Shown here: positions 1-12,341 of the stretch, piece by piece
Numbering within the stretch: position 1 is the stretch's first letter
How the letters are laid out: each line of letters begins with the position of its first letter
Source of the DNA: Symsagittifera roscoffensis
Lineage: Eukaryota; Xenacoelomorpha; Acoela; Convolutidae
DNA length: 64,000 nt
Direction: 5' to 3'
Assembly: GCF_963678635.1 (NCBI RefSeq)
Contig: NC_087062.1
Span: 12,628,670 to 12,692,669, forward strand
Notes under the pieces: model-generated
What the model was told of the DNA's origin: nothing
The model's database searches: none
The model's input: the letters and a program-made list of their open reading frames with translations, nothing else
Made by a program: the position numbers and the translations under genes

Positions 1-656
1 GCTTTGCAACTATGTGCCATTAAGCTGGCTGTTTTTCTGTACGACTTCTCAAGATAATGAGTTAGCCTTTCTTCAGAGTTTTTCTTTACTCCCAGCTGCA
101 TCAACTCTCCGGATACCAAATCTTCAGTTACCTGACTAAGTAATTTAGTGACTACTGTATTCTTTAAAGACGCTACCTCAACTGACGCTTGAGCCATCAC
201 AAAATTTCCTGCAAAGACTGCGGTCGACTCGCCGTACTGTGCGCTAAGAGATGGACAGCTTCTACGAACTGAAGAGTTATCTACCACGTCATCGTGTATC
301 AAACTAGCGACGTGGATCATTTCGGATATGTAAGCAAGTTTAAGCTGATTTGGCTGGAGACTAAATTTGGAATTTATTGTCGCGCAATTACAGCACATAG
401 ACACTAGGGACACTAGACGTGGCCTGAAAAACTTCCCTTTGCCCTCAAAAGCATGACTGGAGACTTCATTCAAATGAAACTTATCTAGATGAGTCAATGA
501 ACTAAGGTAGCTTTGAAATCCATCAACTTTTCCTTGTAGATAACTCGTAACGGACTTAGGATCCAGTGAGCTTCGAGAAGCTAAAGAAGCACAATGTCTG
601 TATAATTTCAAATTTTTGCTCCACTGATGACATTTAAACCTCCGCAATATAATCAT
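1..656 (-). CDS. PDSS1: Polyprenyl (decaprenyl/solanesyl) diphosphate synthase subunit 1, N-terminal part
   Basis: Mitochondrial trans-prenyltransferase subunit that makes the isoprenoid tail of ubiquinone. The frame is open for 218 codons from the ATG at 656-654 to the left edge, with no intron or stop; the rest of the gene lies outside the window. Residues 1-30 are rich in Arg, Lys and Ser, as in a mitochondrial targeting peptide. Residues 72-80 (GKGKFFRPR) match the substrate-binding G-K-R-P region of the family. The first Asp-rich motif is D122-D123-V-V-D126 in the context IHDDVVDNSSVRR, the Mg2+/diphosphate site. Residues 183-188 (GELMQL) and 201-218 (YLEKSYRKTASLMAHSCK) fit the usual downstream helices. 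The second Asp-rich motif is beyond the edge. The gene could be a close paralogue, but the animal PDSS1/COQ1 assignment is strong. No intron in 654 bp is mildly unusual; a processed copy cannot be excluded. Confidence 0.9.
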   Translation of the reverse strand, partial: MIILRRFKCHQWSKNLKLYRHCASLASRSSLDPKSVTSYLQGKVDGFQSYLSSLTHLDKFHLNEVSSHAFEGKGKFFRPRLVSLVSMCCNCATINSKFSLQPNQLKLAYISEMIHVASLIHDDVVDNSSVRRSCPSLSAQYGESTAVFAGNFVMAQASVEVASLKNTVVTKLLSQVTEDLVSGELMQLGVKKNSEERLTHYLEKSYRKTASLMAHSCK

Positions 657-864
657 AACAACTCTATAATAATAACATTACTGATTTCTCTTATATGAAA
701 AAAGAACAATTTATTAGCAAACTGAAATAAATTCCATGAAGCAAGTGTAAGCCAAATTGAAATTACTTTTACATAAATTCACAAAGAACTTGCAGGAAGG
801 TTATAAGAAAAAATTCCCCAAGGAATATGAAAACGTACAAGCAAAAAGTTTCTCGTAAGCACAA
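657..864. other. Upstream region of the PDSS1-like gene
   Basis: About 200 bp of AT-rich non-coding DNA between the PDSS1 start codon and the inverted-repeat arm of the large composite element. It presumably holds the promoter and 5' UTR, but I see no diagnostic element. Confidence 0.4.
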
Positions 865-1445
865 ACAAAAAATCGTGCTCCTTTGCTGCTCATCCCAAAA
901 AAATACGAGTGGACGGGGACTTGCAATCAGTCAATGAGATAACAAAAAAGTTTCCGGCAGCAGTAGACAGCATTTTACTGCTAGCGCAAAAATAATAGAC
1001 AATTTCAAGAATCTATGCGCTCCAATGTGGTGTCTTTCTCACTTTGAAGACCAGCAGAGAAGAATATTGGTGTATCAACATCGGACGATTAATTCAGCCA
1101 TTGAAGTTCATTACGATGCTTCACTTCCAAATTATTTCAATCCATGTCAGCAAACTTTGCGAACAAGCAGTGACTAGGAAACTATAATAGGAGAATTACC
1201 CCGGCCGAGGTGATCGATTTATGTTGTGACTTTCTCGACCAAAAATCGGTATGTTTCGACCGTCTCGACTAATTTTCGGTATGTTTCGACTTTCTCGACC
1301 AAATTTTAGTATGTTTCGACTTTCTCGACCAATTTTTGGTATGTTTCGACTTCCTTGACCACAAGTCAATATCGACCGACGTTTTTAGCAAGTTTATTTG
1401 TTCGACCCCGCATAGATATGTTTCGAGTTTCTCGACTGTCTTGAC
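865..1445. repeat. Left arm of a long inverted repeat
   Basis: The reverse complement of this stretch aligns with 53208-53760 over nearly its whole length. Shared landmarks include the 'GACACCACATTG' block, 'CCACTCGTATT', the 'TCGATATTGACTTGTG' block and the 30-bp minisatellite. There are many substitutions and small indels, so the arms are old or evolve fast. The outer limit, near GAGCAC at about 871-880, is approximate. The two arms would terminate a fold-back type element of about 52.9 kb. Confidence 0.8.
1219..1400. repeat. 30-bp minisatellite in the left inverted-repeat arm
   Basis: Tandem copies with the core TATGTTTCGACTTTCTCGAC followed by an AT-rich spacer. Successive TATG starts lie at 1280, 1310 and 1340, an exact 30-bp period. 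The short ORFs reading through it (with repeated SRKSKHT-like peptides) are an effect of a period divisible by three, not genes. Confidence 0.85.
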
Positions 1446-1739
1446 CGGCATTTTAAAAAGTTAGCTTGTTCGACCCGTATAGATATGTTTCAATTTTCTC
1501 GAACAGAAATGACTGTTTCGATTGTCTCGATTTAATCAACAGACAAAAAATTTCCAAAATTATTTGATTCATCTCAAGCTTCTTTTCAAGCAGCGTGACT
1601 AAATTGTGATATGTAAAGATTCTGTCAACTCTTTTTATCACAACAATTTGAGTTGAAATTTGAGTTTAGTTTGTTATCAAGTACTTTGGCGGAAATGGCA
1701 AGTTAAAAAACCAATTTTTGCCTGGTTAAAGAAAAGCTA
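1446..1739. other. Non-coding interior of the composite element, left side
   Basis: AT-rich sequence with scattered degenerate TTTCGA/CTCGA words from the neighbouring minisatellite. Nothing else recognised. Confidence 0.5.
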
Positions 1740-2138
1740 CCCAAGTTTGAATGACTGGTCACTTTTTTCGACTCTACTTGACCTATGTTTTACAGTTCGC
1801 TCAACCTATGTTTCGACTGCTCGACCTGTGCTCAATGTATCATTTATCTCTGCTCGACCTATGTTTATTTTTTGCTCGTCTTATGTATGACTGAGCTCGA
1901 CCTATGTTTCGACTTTCTCGACCAAAATGAGGTATGTTCTGTCGGTTCTCGACCTGTGATTCGACTGTGCTCGATCCATGATTCGACTGTGCTCACTGTA
2001 TGTTTCAACTGTGCTCGAACTATGTTTAGTTTTTGCTCGTCTTACGTTTGACTGAGCTCGACCTATGTTTCGATTTTCTCGACCAAAATCAGCTATGTTC
2101 CGTCGGTGCTCGACCGTGTTTCAATGTGCTCGACCTAG
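1740..2138. repeat. TCGACC minisatellite, left flank of the CTAG array
   Basis: Degenerate tandem copies of a motif of the form GCTCGACCTATGTTTCGAC with TTTCTCGACCAAAAT, mixed with shorter 'TGTGCTCGA' variants. The tract stops at the first array CTAG (2135-2138) and the same motif resumes after 51882. Confidence 0.8.
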
Positions 2139-4643
2139 AGGAAATTGTTTCGCCCCACCCACCCGACCTAAGACTTTACCCACCCACCTGATCAGTCAGG
2201 CCACTTCCTTGTCGTCTTTTTAAATTTGATTCATTCCGTAGCTGGAATCGATTAATGTTATTGCCTAAGAAATAAAAGTTTGACAGACACAGCTGCTTGA
2301 TAGAGAATTTTTCGGATAACTTTTTCTAATAGATTTTGAGAAATTTATCCTGAAAATAATCATGCGCCTTCATGATATATGTCATCGAAGCAAATAGAGT
2401 ACCGTGTTGGTTCCATAAATGTAACCCAGTATCCACAAGGCTAAGAAGCAGGAAAACTAAAATACCTTTCTATTAAATTTGATATTAAATGTCTCCTGAA
2501 GGAAAAGAAAACGCTCTCCTAGGGTGCAAGTTTTCCAAAAAAATGTATAAGCTGAAACATATCAGCACAACATAGCGGCTGCTCTCTATTTCTCTGCTCT
2601 TTATTCGAGGTCCCGGATGCCCCTACCTGGGACCAGAAGGGTCCCAGGGCGCATCCTATAGGGATTAAAGCACTAAACGTAAAATCGTGGAAAGGGAAAT
2701 TCTAATCATTTGTTACAATTTTCCTTATTTCATTTTGCTCAACAATCAGTAAACTATTACATTTAAAATTTGAAGAGCCTGTTTTTTTATCAAACAAACT
2801 TTTTGATAAAATTTACATTGTTTTTTTTTCGTATTTCAAACAAATTTTCAAATTTGAAACAAAAGGAACCCTCGCATTTTTTTGCAGTTACTAAGTCAGT
2901 GCACTCTAGCTACACTAGTGAATGTAAAAAATAGTACAAAAAAACTGACAACTGAATCTGGTTTGTTAAATTCAATGTTTTTTTGTTCGATTTTTAATTA
3001 GGATCACGTCAATTAATAATTGAAATTGAGCAAAGACAACAAAAAAACACATGCAATTTTTGTTCAATACTGACCAGAAAAATGATCAAACTACTCTAAA
3101 TTGCTTATGGCAAGCTGAAAACATACATCAAAAACACTTTTGTTCACTTTTAAAATTTAAATTATTTTTCGACCAAAAAAAGTTAGAGATGAAATTGAAA
3201 AAAAAAAAAATTTCTGAATATGAAAAAATTGGTGTCAAACTGCCTCATCCATAGAAACACTTTTTATGAACCTATTCAGAAAGGTTTTGTTGAGCAATGC
3301 CGAAAAAACTACCCTTTTTGAGAAAAATTCAAAAAACACGTTTTTGGTTAACTCAAAAAAGCGGAAAAAGTGGGAAAAGGGGTCTTCAAAACGAAACCAT
3401 CCAAAAGTTGCATTAACTAACTGCCATTATTTTTAAAATTTAGACCCGCATGCAAAAAATTACGAAAATTTTACGGGAACTTTTTGAGAACAGATTAGTT
3501 GCTCCGGAATTTGGTAGTACTATTTTTATTACTATAATTATAATTAAAGTCAAATCTAAAAGTCGTAAAAACTACAATTTTTAATCAATTTTGACAAATA
3601 AATGATCAAAACCCACTAAAATGGCTATGGCAAGTTCGAATATACCATCAGAAACCATTTTTTTCCCATTTTTGAAAATTTTCATTTTTTTGAAAATTAA
3701 TGTTGAGTCACAAACGGGAAAAATCATATTTTTTCAAAAAGTCAAAAAAAGTTGTTCCATTTAAGCTAATTCATTAGGCCACACGTTGAGAACCCGTTTT
3801 GAATGGTTTTCATAATCAAAGCAGCAAAATTTACCCATTTTGAGAAAAGTCGAAAAAACACCTTTTTAGTTAACTCAAAAAAGTGGAAAAAATGGGTAAA
3901 GGGGTCTTCAAAATGAAACCATCCAAAAGTGGCATTGAGAAACTGCCATTATTTTGTAAATTCAGACCCGCATGCAAAAATTTACGAAAATCCTACGGGA
4001 AGTTTTTGAGAACAGATTAGTTTCTCCGGAATTTTGGTAGTACTAATTTCATTACTGTACTTATAATTAAAGTCAAATCAAAAAGTCGTAAAAACTACAA
4101 TTTTTAATCAATTTTGACAAATAAATGATCAAAACCCACTAAATTGGCTATGGCAAGTTCGAATCTACCATCAGAAACCATTTTCTCCCATTTCTGAAAA
4201 CTTTCATTTTTTAAAAGATAAATGTTGAGTCACAAACGGGAAAAAACATATTTTTTCAAAAAGTCAAAAAAAATTGTTCCATTTAAACTAACTCATCAGT
4301 CCACACGTTAGGAACCTGTTCAGAATGGTTTTCATGAACTTCGCAGCAAAATTTACCCATTTTGAGAAAAGTCGAAAAAACGCATTTTTAGTTAACTCAA
4401 AAAAGTGGAAAAAGTGGGAAAAGGGGTCTTCAAAATGAAACCATCAAAAAATGGCATTAACAAACTGCCATTATTTTCCAAATTCAGACCCGCATGCAAA
4501 AAATTAGGAAATTCTGACGGGCGGTTTAGCAGAACTCGATAGTTTCTAGGAATATTTACCACCGTAAAAAATTTTTTGCTTTTTGACCGGAAGGGGCCCC
4601 TACCCCTTCCTAATTGCTTTTTGTGCTACACGCGACCATCTAG
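2139..4643 (+). repeat. CTAG unit 1 (family A, 2505 bp)
   Basis: The head AGGAAATTGTTTCGCC is followed by two ACCCACCC blocks and TGATCAGT. It is identical to the head of unit 22, although the sequence before CTAG differs. The compound hairpin at 2615-2656 has outer arms GGATGC/GCATCC and inner arms TGGGACC/GGGTCCCA. The body holds AT-rich subrepeats with GCATGC at 3448, 3970 and 4492, exactly 522 bp apart. The tail hairpin is GGAAGGGG/CCCCTTCC at 4589-4610. Confidence 0.85.
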
Positions 4644-6281
4644 CACCAGTTATTGACCTGCGGTGCATGGGTGATTGCCGTTCAGGTTCTGATGTGTGGC
4701 CTGGGGGCCGTTGGCTTCAAGGAATGTGGAACTCGCAAAAAGGAGCACCCTACGGGTGCTCTTTTTTGCTCGAAAGTCTTGTGAAACGGTTTTGTACTGC
4801 AAGTGTTGGAATGGATTTCACCAAACGATTTGCATCAGATTAGTCAACGACACAATCTCTTCTGACAGCTTCATTACTTGACTCGTGGCCTGCTCAACCT
4901 CCTAAACATCCCAAAACCGATGTGTTACAAGTAACTTATATTTTTCAGTGACTCATGAAGAGGACTGTTCCAACGAAAACAAGTTTTCGGAAACAGTCCC
5001 AACAATCTTTTTCGAGCCCATTGTCAAGTACGTGGACTTTCATTTGTGACTTATAGCTGAATTGGACTTGGAATTTGTCCCAAAAAGGTTAAGTTTGTCT
5101 CTAACTGATTAGAAGCAATAGAAAAAAAAGAAATTTTTTTATTTGACAAAAATAGTTGAGTCAGAAACGTAAAAAACCCTTTTTTTCAAAAGTTATCAAA
5201 AAAACTCCAAATGGCTTAATTCACTAGGCTACAATATATGAACCTGTTCAGAATGGTTTTCATGACCAAAGCCGTAAAATTTCCGTATTTAGAGAAAAGG
5301 CAAAAAAAACAACTTTTCGATTAACTCAAAAAGGTAGATAAATCGGGTAAAGTCGTCTTCAAACCTATAGCATCGAAAAGTGATCAAAATGGGGTATATA
5401 TGTAGTGTCCTTGTTAGGTCGCATGCAGAAAACGAGAACATTTTTGTTGGCCACTTCCGAAATTAAGACTTTTTTCTTCGAAATTTGGCCGATTTTATTT
5501 GTAGTAAAATAGTAGTAAAATAGCCGAGAAAAAAAAATTGTAAAAACCACAATTTTTATCCAATTTTGACGTTTAAATACCCAATACCTACTAAAATGTC
5601 TATGGCAAGCTCAAATATGCCATCAAAAATCATTTTTTCTCACTTTTTAAAATTTTAGTTTTTTTGATATACAATGTTGAGTCAGAAACGTGAAAAAACT
5701 ATTTTTTTTAAAAAGTCAAATTAAAGTGTTCCAATCAATTTGTTTCACTGAAACACACTTTATGAACCTGTTCAGAATGGGTTTGTGGGTTAAAGCCGGA
5801 AACCTTACCTATTTTGAGAAAATTGGAAAAAACACCTTTTTAGTTACAAAAAAACCATCATTTTTGTTGCAGTTTTTGAAAAAACTCAAATTTTTGAGAA
5901 AAAATTTTTTTCTCAAACCTTTATATTTAGGCTCCCCAAACAGTCTACTTTCATCCATTCTCTGTCAATATACCCCATTTTTTGAACCAAAACAGAGTTA
6001 AAAGGTGATTTTTATCAAAAAACGTGTTTTTTACCATTTTTGCCCCCCATTTCCCTCTATAAGTCAACACATAACAAAATTTTGGCAAAACGGGGCAAAA
6101 GTGTATCCTTAGAATTTCAATACGGGGCTGCATGCAAAAAATTAGGGAATTCTGACCTCCAGTTTTCGAGAACACGACTTATTCTCCATGAAAAGGGTAA
6201 AAGGTAATTGTTCCTTCGAACCGACGGGGCCCCTTCCCCTGTCTCTGCTGAACGCCATAGCCGGACGCGGCGGCCACCTAG
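4644..6281 (+). repeat. CTAG unit 2 (family B head, b-type tail, 1638 bp)
   Basis: The head contains GACCTGCGGTGCATGGG. Hairpin 1 is GAGCACCC-TAC-GGGTGCTC at 4743-4761, with a T-run after it. Hairpin 2 at 4962-4999 has 5' arm GGACTGTTCC, intermediate between the B and C forms. GCATGC lies at 5421 and 6130. The tail hairpin GACGGGG/CCCCTGTC is at 6223-6243. The unit joins a B-like head to a tail typical of family C, so it may be a recombinant. Confidence 0.82.
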
Positions 6282-7907
6282 AGGTTTTTGTGGCCCCGCT
6301 GTGTCCTTGACTCTTGACGTGTGGGTTCCGCGGGGGGCGGAGCAGGGGAACGCTTAACGCACTCGCAAAAGGAGCACCCTTCGGGTGCCCTTTTTTGCTC
6401 GAAAGTTTTCTGAAACGGTATCTGATGAGCTTTGTAAGGTGTCACAAAAACAACAACACAAAACGTTCTGTATGTGATTAGAAAATGTCAAAAAAAATTT
6501 TTTATACTTTCAATGACTGAATCTACCCCTGATCAGTCTCTAGAGAACTCTAAGCCAAAGTAACTTATGTTTTTCAGTGATTCATGAAGAGGACCGTTCC
6601 AACGAAAACAAGTTTTCGGAAACAGTCCTCATAATTTTTTTCGAGCCCATTGTCAAGTACGTGGACTTTCAATTGTGACTTATAGCTGAATTGAACTTGG
6701 AATTTGTCCCAAAAAGGTTAAGTTTGTCTCAAATTGATTAGAAGCAAAAGAAAAAAAAACATTTTTTTATTTGGAAAAAAAAGTTGAGTCAGAAACGTGA
6801 AAAAACCCTTTTTTCAAAAGTCATAAAAAGTAGCTCCAATTGGCTTAAATCACTAGGCTACAATATATGAACCTGTTCAGAATGGTTTTCATGACCAAAG
6901 CCGTACAACTTCCATATTTAGAGAAAAGGCAAAAAAAACAACTTTTTGGTTAACTCAAAAAGGTAGATAAATCGGGTAAAGTCGTCTTCAAACCTATAGG
7001 ATCGAAAAGTGATCTATATAGGGTATATATGTAGTGTCGTTGTTAGGTCGCATGCAAAAAAATAGAACAGTTTTGTTGGCCACTTCCGAAATTAAGACTT
7101 TTTTTTCGAAATTTGGCCATTTTTATTTGTAGTAAAATAGTAGTAAATTAGCCGAGAAAAAAAATTGTAAAAACCAAAATTTTTATCCAATTTTGACGTT
7201 TAAATACTCTATACCTACTAAAATGTCTATGGCAAGCTCAAATAAGCCATCAAAATTCATTTTTTCTCACTTTTTAAAATTTTTGTTTTTTTGATATACA
7301 ATGTTGAGTCAGAAACGTGAAAAATCAATTTTTTTCAAAAAGTCAAAATAAAGTGTTCCAATCAATTTGTTTCACTAAAACACACTTTATGAACCTGTTC
7401 AGAATGGTTTTTGGGGTTAAAGCTGAAAATTCACCCATTTTGAGAAAAGTGGAAAAAACACCTTTTTAGTTACAAAAAAACCATCATTTTTGTTGCAGTT
7501 TTTGAAAAAACTCAAATTTTTGAGAGAAAAATTTTTTCTCAAACCTTTATATTTAGGCTCCCCAAACAGACTACTTTCATCGATTCTCCATCAATATACC
7601 CCATTTTTTGAACCAAAACAGAGTTAATAGGTGATTTTTATCAAAAAACGTGTTTTTTACCATTTTTGCCCCCCATTTCCCTCTATAAGTCAACACATAA
7701 CAAAATTTTGGCAAAACGGGGCAAAAGTGTATCCTTAGAATTTCCATACGGGGCTGCATGCAAAAAATTAGGGAATTCTGACCTCCAGTTTTCGAGAACA
7801 CAACTTATTCTGCATGAAAAGGGTAAAAGGTAATTGTTCCTTCGAACCGACGGGGCCCCTTCCCCTGTCTCTACTGAACGCCATAGCCGGACGCGGCGGC
7901 CACCTAG
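6282..7907 (+). repeat. CTAG unit 3 (family C, 1626 bp)
   Basis: The head starts AGGTTTTTGTGGCCCCGCT; most C units have TTGTCACTG in place of the first nine bases. Hairpin 1 at 6372-6390 has 3' arm GGGTGCCC, one T-to-C change. Hairpin 2 is at 6591-6628, with 5' arm GGACCGTTCC. The tail hairpin is at 7849-7869. Confidence 0.85.
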
Positions 7908-10124
7908 CACCCTCAAGGTCACGTGACTTTTTTTTGTTTTTGGTATTTTCTGAAACCAAAAGAGAGCGTGGTCATGCATCGAAATCATGTGCTCAAGCAA
8001 ATACGTGGACTTGTACGCATTCCCATTCGCAATGCGCCCTTCGGGCGAAAATGCCAATGCATAATTAATTTTGCCAGGTGAAAATTTTTTTTTAAAGAAA
8101 AATTCTGATGAATTTTAACTTAAACTACCACCAAAAAACGCAAAGTTTTCAAAGTGTGAAATAATCAAGTTTTTGCTAATACTGGGCATGCAGAGAGACT
8201 GATTTCGGCAAAAATAAAATGGAAAATGAAGGAAATGGAAAGAAAAAAATTGTTCAAAACAAGAACGCATTATCAAAAACTTATTTGATCTCCGCTAATG
8301 TCATAATTCCGATCAGGCTGATTTCAGATTTTAAGCGTAGGGTTTACAGTTACGGCTGCTCTCTCTACAGGTCCCAGAGGGACCGAGTGAGCATCCTACC
8401 TCGATCCAGGATAACGGATAGTTGTTTTTAGTTTTTCACAATTTTTTTTTCACTAATGCTTGTTTTCACTTCCTCATTAGAAGCTGTATAAATTTTTAGA
8501 AAAACTGATTTTAATAATCAATGCTTTCAAGAACAACTGATGTTAGGCGGTTACAAATGCGGTTGGTGAAAAGTAGTAAGGGATAATGATGAGAAAAATT
8601 GCAAGATTTCAAATGAATTTAAAAACAGTTTTCTTCTTTTTTTCTTTTGTAAATCGGGAGAAATGAATCAGTTTTTTTTTAGTTTTCCTCGCACCACCCA
8701 CTGTGATTAAATAATGAAGATTCATGTTCTAGCCGTTAATAACAATTTGGCAGAAAAAACATCAATATGATGTAAAATGTTTTAAAAAAGAGAAAAATTT
8801 AAAAATTATGTTTTTTTTTTAAAAATCAAAAAATTTGTAATTTTCAAAATTGAAAAAAAGTGAAAATTAATTGCATATTACGATTCAGCGTACCCAACTT
8901 AGTGGGTCTAGCATTTTAAATTACCAAAAAATGTTGAAAATTGTAGATTTTATGAAGTTTTCATTTTGGCTATTTTTCCTTTTCGCCTCCACTTAAGGCA
9001 CCTTTGAGCCAACTTGAGAAACTGGAACCTAAACAAGCTATACACATAGTCTGAATGAGCCATTTTCAGCGTGATAACACCCCTGGAAGAAAAAAAACTA
9101 CAGAAAAGAAAGGGAATTTTGAACTTTAACCTTTTTTCTTCTTCAAATGGCGATACTTAGAATAATTTTTCAGCTGAAAAGTTCAAAAAAAATCAAAAAA
9201 TTCAAAATTTGAAAAATTAGTAAAAAAATCTCATCAGTCTGTTTATTGGAGTCTTCGAGGTTTTGGGAGACCTTATCTGGCGGCTAACAACAAGTGGGTC
9301 ACTTATTTTAAAATTTTGAGAAAGGTCAAAAAAACCTGTTTTTACGATTTTTTAGACAGAAATCCGAAAGCAATATCTTGGCTTAAAACAAAAACGAGGG
9401 CCTAAAAATAGTACAAACAGTACTCCCACATAAAGTACATTAGGTGGGAAACAAAAAATTGACTCTGATTCAAAAATCGTTTTTTAACTTTAATTCTGAA
9501 CAAAAAATTGTAAAAAAATCAAAAACTTCAAAATTTTTTGAAAAAAATGATTGTTTCGAAAAAGTGCCAATTTTCAGCTGAAACTTTTCATTTTAGCTAA
9601 AAACGCCAGAGCAAGGCCCTTTAAGCTCAAATAAATTAATTAAGCAATTTATTTTCAAGTTTTTTCGTTAAAGGCTTTTATTTTGAGAAAGTATTCAAAA
9701 ATGGGTAAAAAAAAGTCAAAAAAATCAATTTTCTCACATTCAAAAACCTCCACTACCATGACGATTAGTTCGCTAGATAGGACTGCTAAAACCAATTTAG
9801 ACGTATTTTCATAAGCATATCAAAATTTTTACTTATTTTTGAGAATTAAGCAATATAAAAACTTTTCCCAAATTGGGCAAAAAGCCCAAATTAGCCCAAA
9901 CACCTGTTAAAAATTGTTGGGTCAAAAAATCACAAAAGGAAACCCCTATTCATTTGACATTTTAGGGCCGCATGCAAAAAATTAGACCATTCTAACCTGA
10001 CAATTTCGAGAATCGACTTTTTTGCAAAATTTCTCTATAGTCCATTTGAGGGATATTACTTGTACCGGTGGGGGCCCCTACCCCACCTCAAAAAATTTTG
10101 TAATGCTGGAACGCGGCCACCTAG
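7908..10124 (+). repeat. CTAG unit 4 (family D, 2217 bp)
   Basis: Begins CACCCTCAAGGTCACGTGAC. Its first hairpin has the form CGCCC-TTC-GGGCG (8035-8047), clearly related to the C-family hairpin by changes in both arms. The second compound hairpin at 8354-8396 has inner arms GGTCCC/GGGACC. The body differs from the 1.63-kb families, with a GGCGGCTAACAACAAGTGGG block near 9280. The tail hairpin GGTGGGG/CCCCACC is at 10067-10087. Confidence 0.83.
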
Positions 10125-12341
10125 CACAATCAGGTACTAGTGGCTTGTTTTGAGTTTTTAGTAATTTCTGGAACCAAAAGAGAGTGTCGTCAAGCAACGA
10201 CATCATGTGGTCAAGCAAATACGTGGACTTCTACGCATTCCCATTCGCAATGCGCCCTTCGGGCGCAAATGCCAATGCTCAATTAATTTTGCCTGGTGAA
10301 AAAATAAATTAATTAAAAAGTTCTCCTAAACTTTATTTTCAACTACCACCAAAAAACGCAAAGATTTTAAGGTGTAAAACTATCAAATTTTGGCCAATAC
10401 CGGGCTTGCAATGAGACTGATGTTGGCAAAAGTAAAATAGAAAATGAAGAAAATGGAAAGAAAAAAATTGTTGAAAATAAGAACGCAACATCAAAAACTT
10501 ATTTGATCTCCGCTCAAATCATAATTCAGATCAGGCTGATTTCAGATTTTAAGCGTAGAATTTACGGTTACGGCTGCTCCCTCTAAAGGTCCCAGAGGGA
10601 CCGAGTGAGCATCCTACCTCGATCCAGGTTAACGGATAGTTGTTCTTAATTTTTCACAAAATTTTTTACACTAATGCTTGTTTTCAATTCCTCATGAGAA
10701 GCTGTATTAATATTAAAAAAATTGATTTTATTAATCAATGCTTCCAAGAACAACTGATGTTAGGCGGTTACAAATGCGGTTGTTGAAAACTAGTAAGGGA
10801 TAATGATGAGAAAAATTGTAAGTTTTCAAATGAATTGAAAAACGGTTTTTTTCCTTTTTTTCTTTTGTAAATCGGTAGAAATGAATTATTTTTTTTCAAG
10901 TTTTCCTCGCACCACCCACTGTTCTTAAGTAATGAAGATTCCTTCTCTAGCCGTTTATAACACTTTGGCAGAAAAAACATCAATATGATGTAAAATGTTT
11001 TAAAAAAGAGAAAAAATTAAAAATTATGATTTTTTTTTAAATCAAAAAATTTGTAATTTTCAAAATTGAAAAAAAGTGAAAATTAATTGCATATTACGAT
11101 TCAGCGTACCCAACTTAGTGGGTCTAGCATTTTAAATTACCAAAAAATGTTGAAAATTGTAGATTTTATGAAGTTTTCATTTTGGCTATTTTTCCTTTTC
11201 GCCTCCACTTAAGGCACCTTTGAGCCAACTTGAGAAACTGGAACCTAAACAAGCTATACAGATAGTCTGAATGAGCCATTTTCAGCGTGATAACACCCCT
11301 GGAAGAAAAAAAACTGCAGAAAAGAAAGGGAATTTTGAACTTTAACCTTTTTTCTTCTTCAAATGGCGATACTTAGAATAATTTTTCAGCTGAAAAGTTC
11401 AAAAAAAATCAAAAAATTCAAATTTTGAAAAAATTTGTAAAAAAATCTCATCAGTCTGTTTATTGGAGTCTTCGAGGTTTTGGGAGACCTTATCTGGCGG
11501 CTAACAACAAGTGGGTCACTTATTTTAAAAATTAGAGAAAGGTCAAAAAAACATGTTTTTTCGGTTTTTTTGACAGAATTCCTAAAGCGATATCTTGGCT
11601 AAAAACAAAAATGAGGGCCTAAAATTAGTACAAACAGTACTCTCACATAAGGTACATTAGGTTGGAAACAAAAAATTGACTCTGACTCAAAAATCGTTTT
11701 TTAACTTTATTTCTGAACAAAAAATTTTAAAAAAATCAAAAAGTTAAAATTTTTTTGAAAAAAATGATTGTTTTGAAAAAGTGCCAATTTTTAGCTGAAA
11801 CTTTTCATTTTAGCTAATAAAGCCAAAGCAATGCCCTTTAAGCTCAAATAAATTAATTAAGCAGATTATTTTCAAGTTTTTTCGTTAAAGGCTTTTATTT
11901 TGAAAAAGTATTCAAAAATGGGTAAAAAAAAGTCAAAAAAATCAATTTTCGCACATTCAAAAACCTCCACTACCATGATGATTAGTTCGCTAGATAGGAC
12001 TGCTGAAACCAATTTAGACGTATTTTCATAAGTATATCAAAATTTTTACTTATTTTTGAGAATTAAGCAAAATAAAAACTTTTCCCAAATTGGGCAAAAA
12101 GCCCAAATTAGCCCAAACACCTGTTAAAAATTGTTGGGTCAAAAAATCACAAAAGGAAACCCCTATTCGTTTGCCATTTTAGGGCCGCATGCAAAAAATT
12201 AGACCAATCTAACCTGACAATTTTGAGAATCGACTTTTTTGCAAAATTTCTCTATAGTCCATTTGAGGGATATTACTTGTACCGGTGGGGGCCCCTACCC
12301 CACCTCAAAAAATTTTGTAATGCTGGAACGCGGCCACCTAG
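10125..12341 (+). repeat. CTAG unit 5 (family D, 2217 bp)
   Basis: Same length and body as unit 4, but the head (CACAATCAGGTACTAG) is closer to that of unit 18. Hairpin 1 GCGCCC-TTC-GGGCGC is at 10252-10266, the compound hairpin at 10572-10614 and the tail hairpin at 12284-12304. Confidence 0.83.

Noticed and set aside
1269-1451. Short ORF with repeated SRKSKHT-like peptides
   Set aside because: Product of a 30-bp tandem repeat whose period is a multiple of three; the mirror ORF at 53202-53417 has the same cause.
5951-6175. A 74-codon minus-strand frame recurring near the tail of most C units and in unit 2
   Set aside because: It stays open because the DNA itself is nearly identical; it covers the GCATGC and AT-rich blocks, has no domain-like pattern, and is lost in families B, D, E, F and G. 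No codon-level signal is visible.
8219-8431. Plus-strand ORF in unit 4
   Set aside because: It reads through the compound hairpin, and the same frame is not kept in units 5 and 18.
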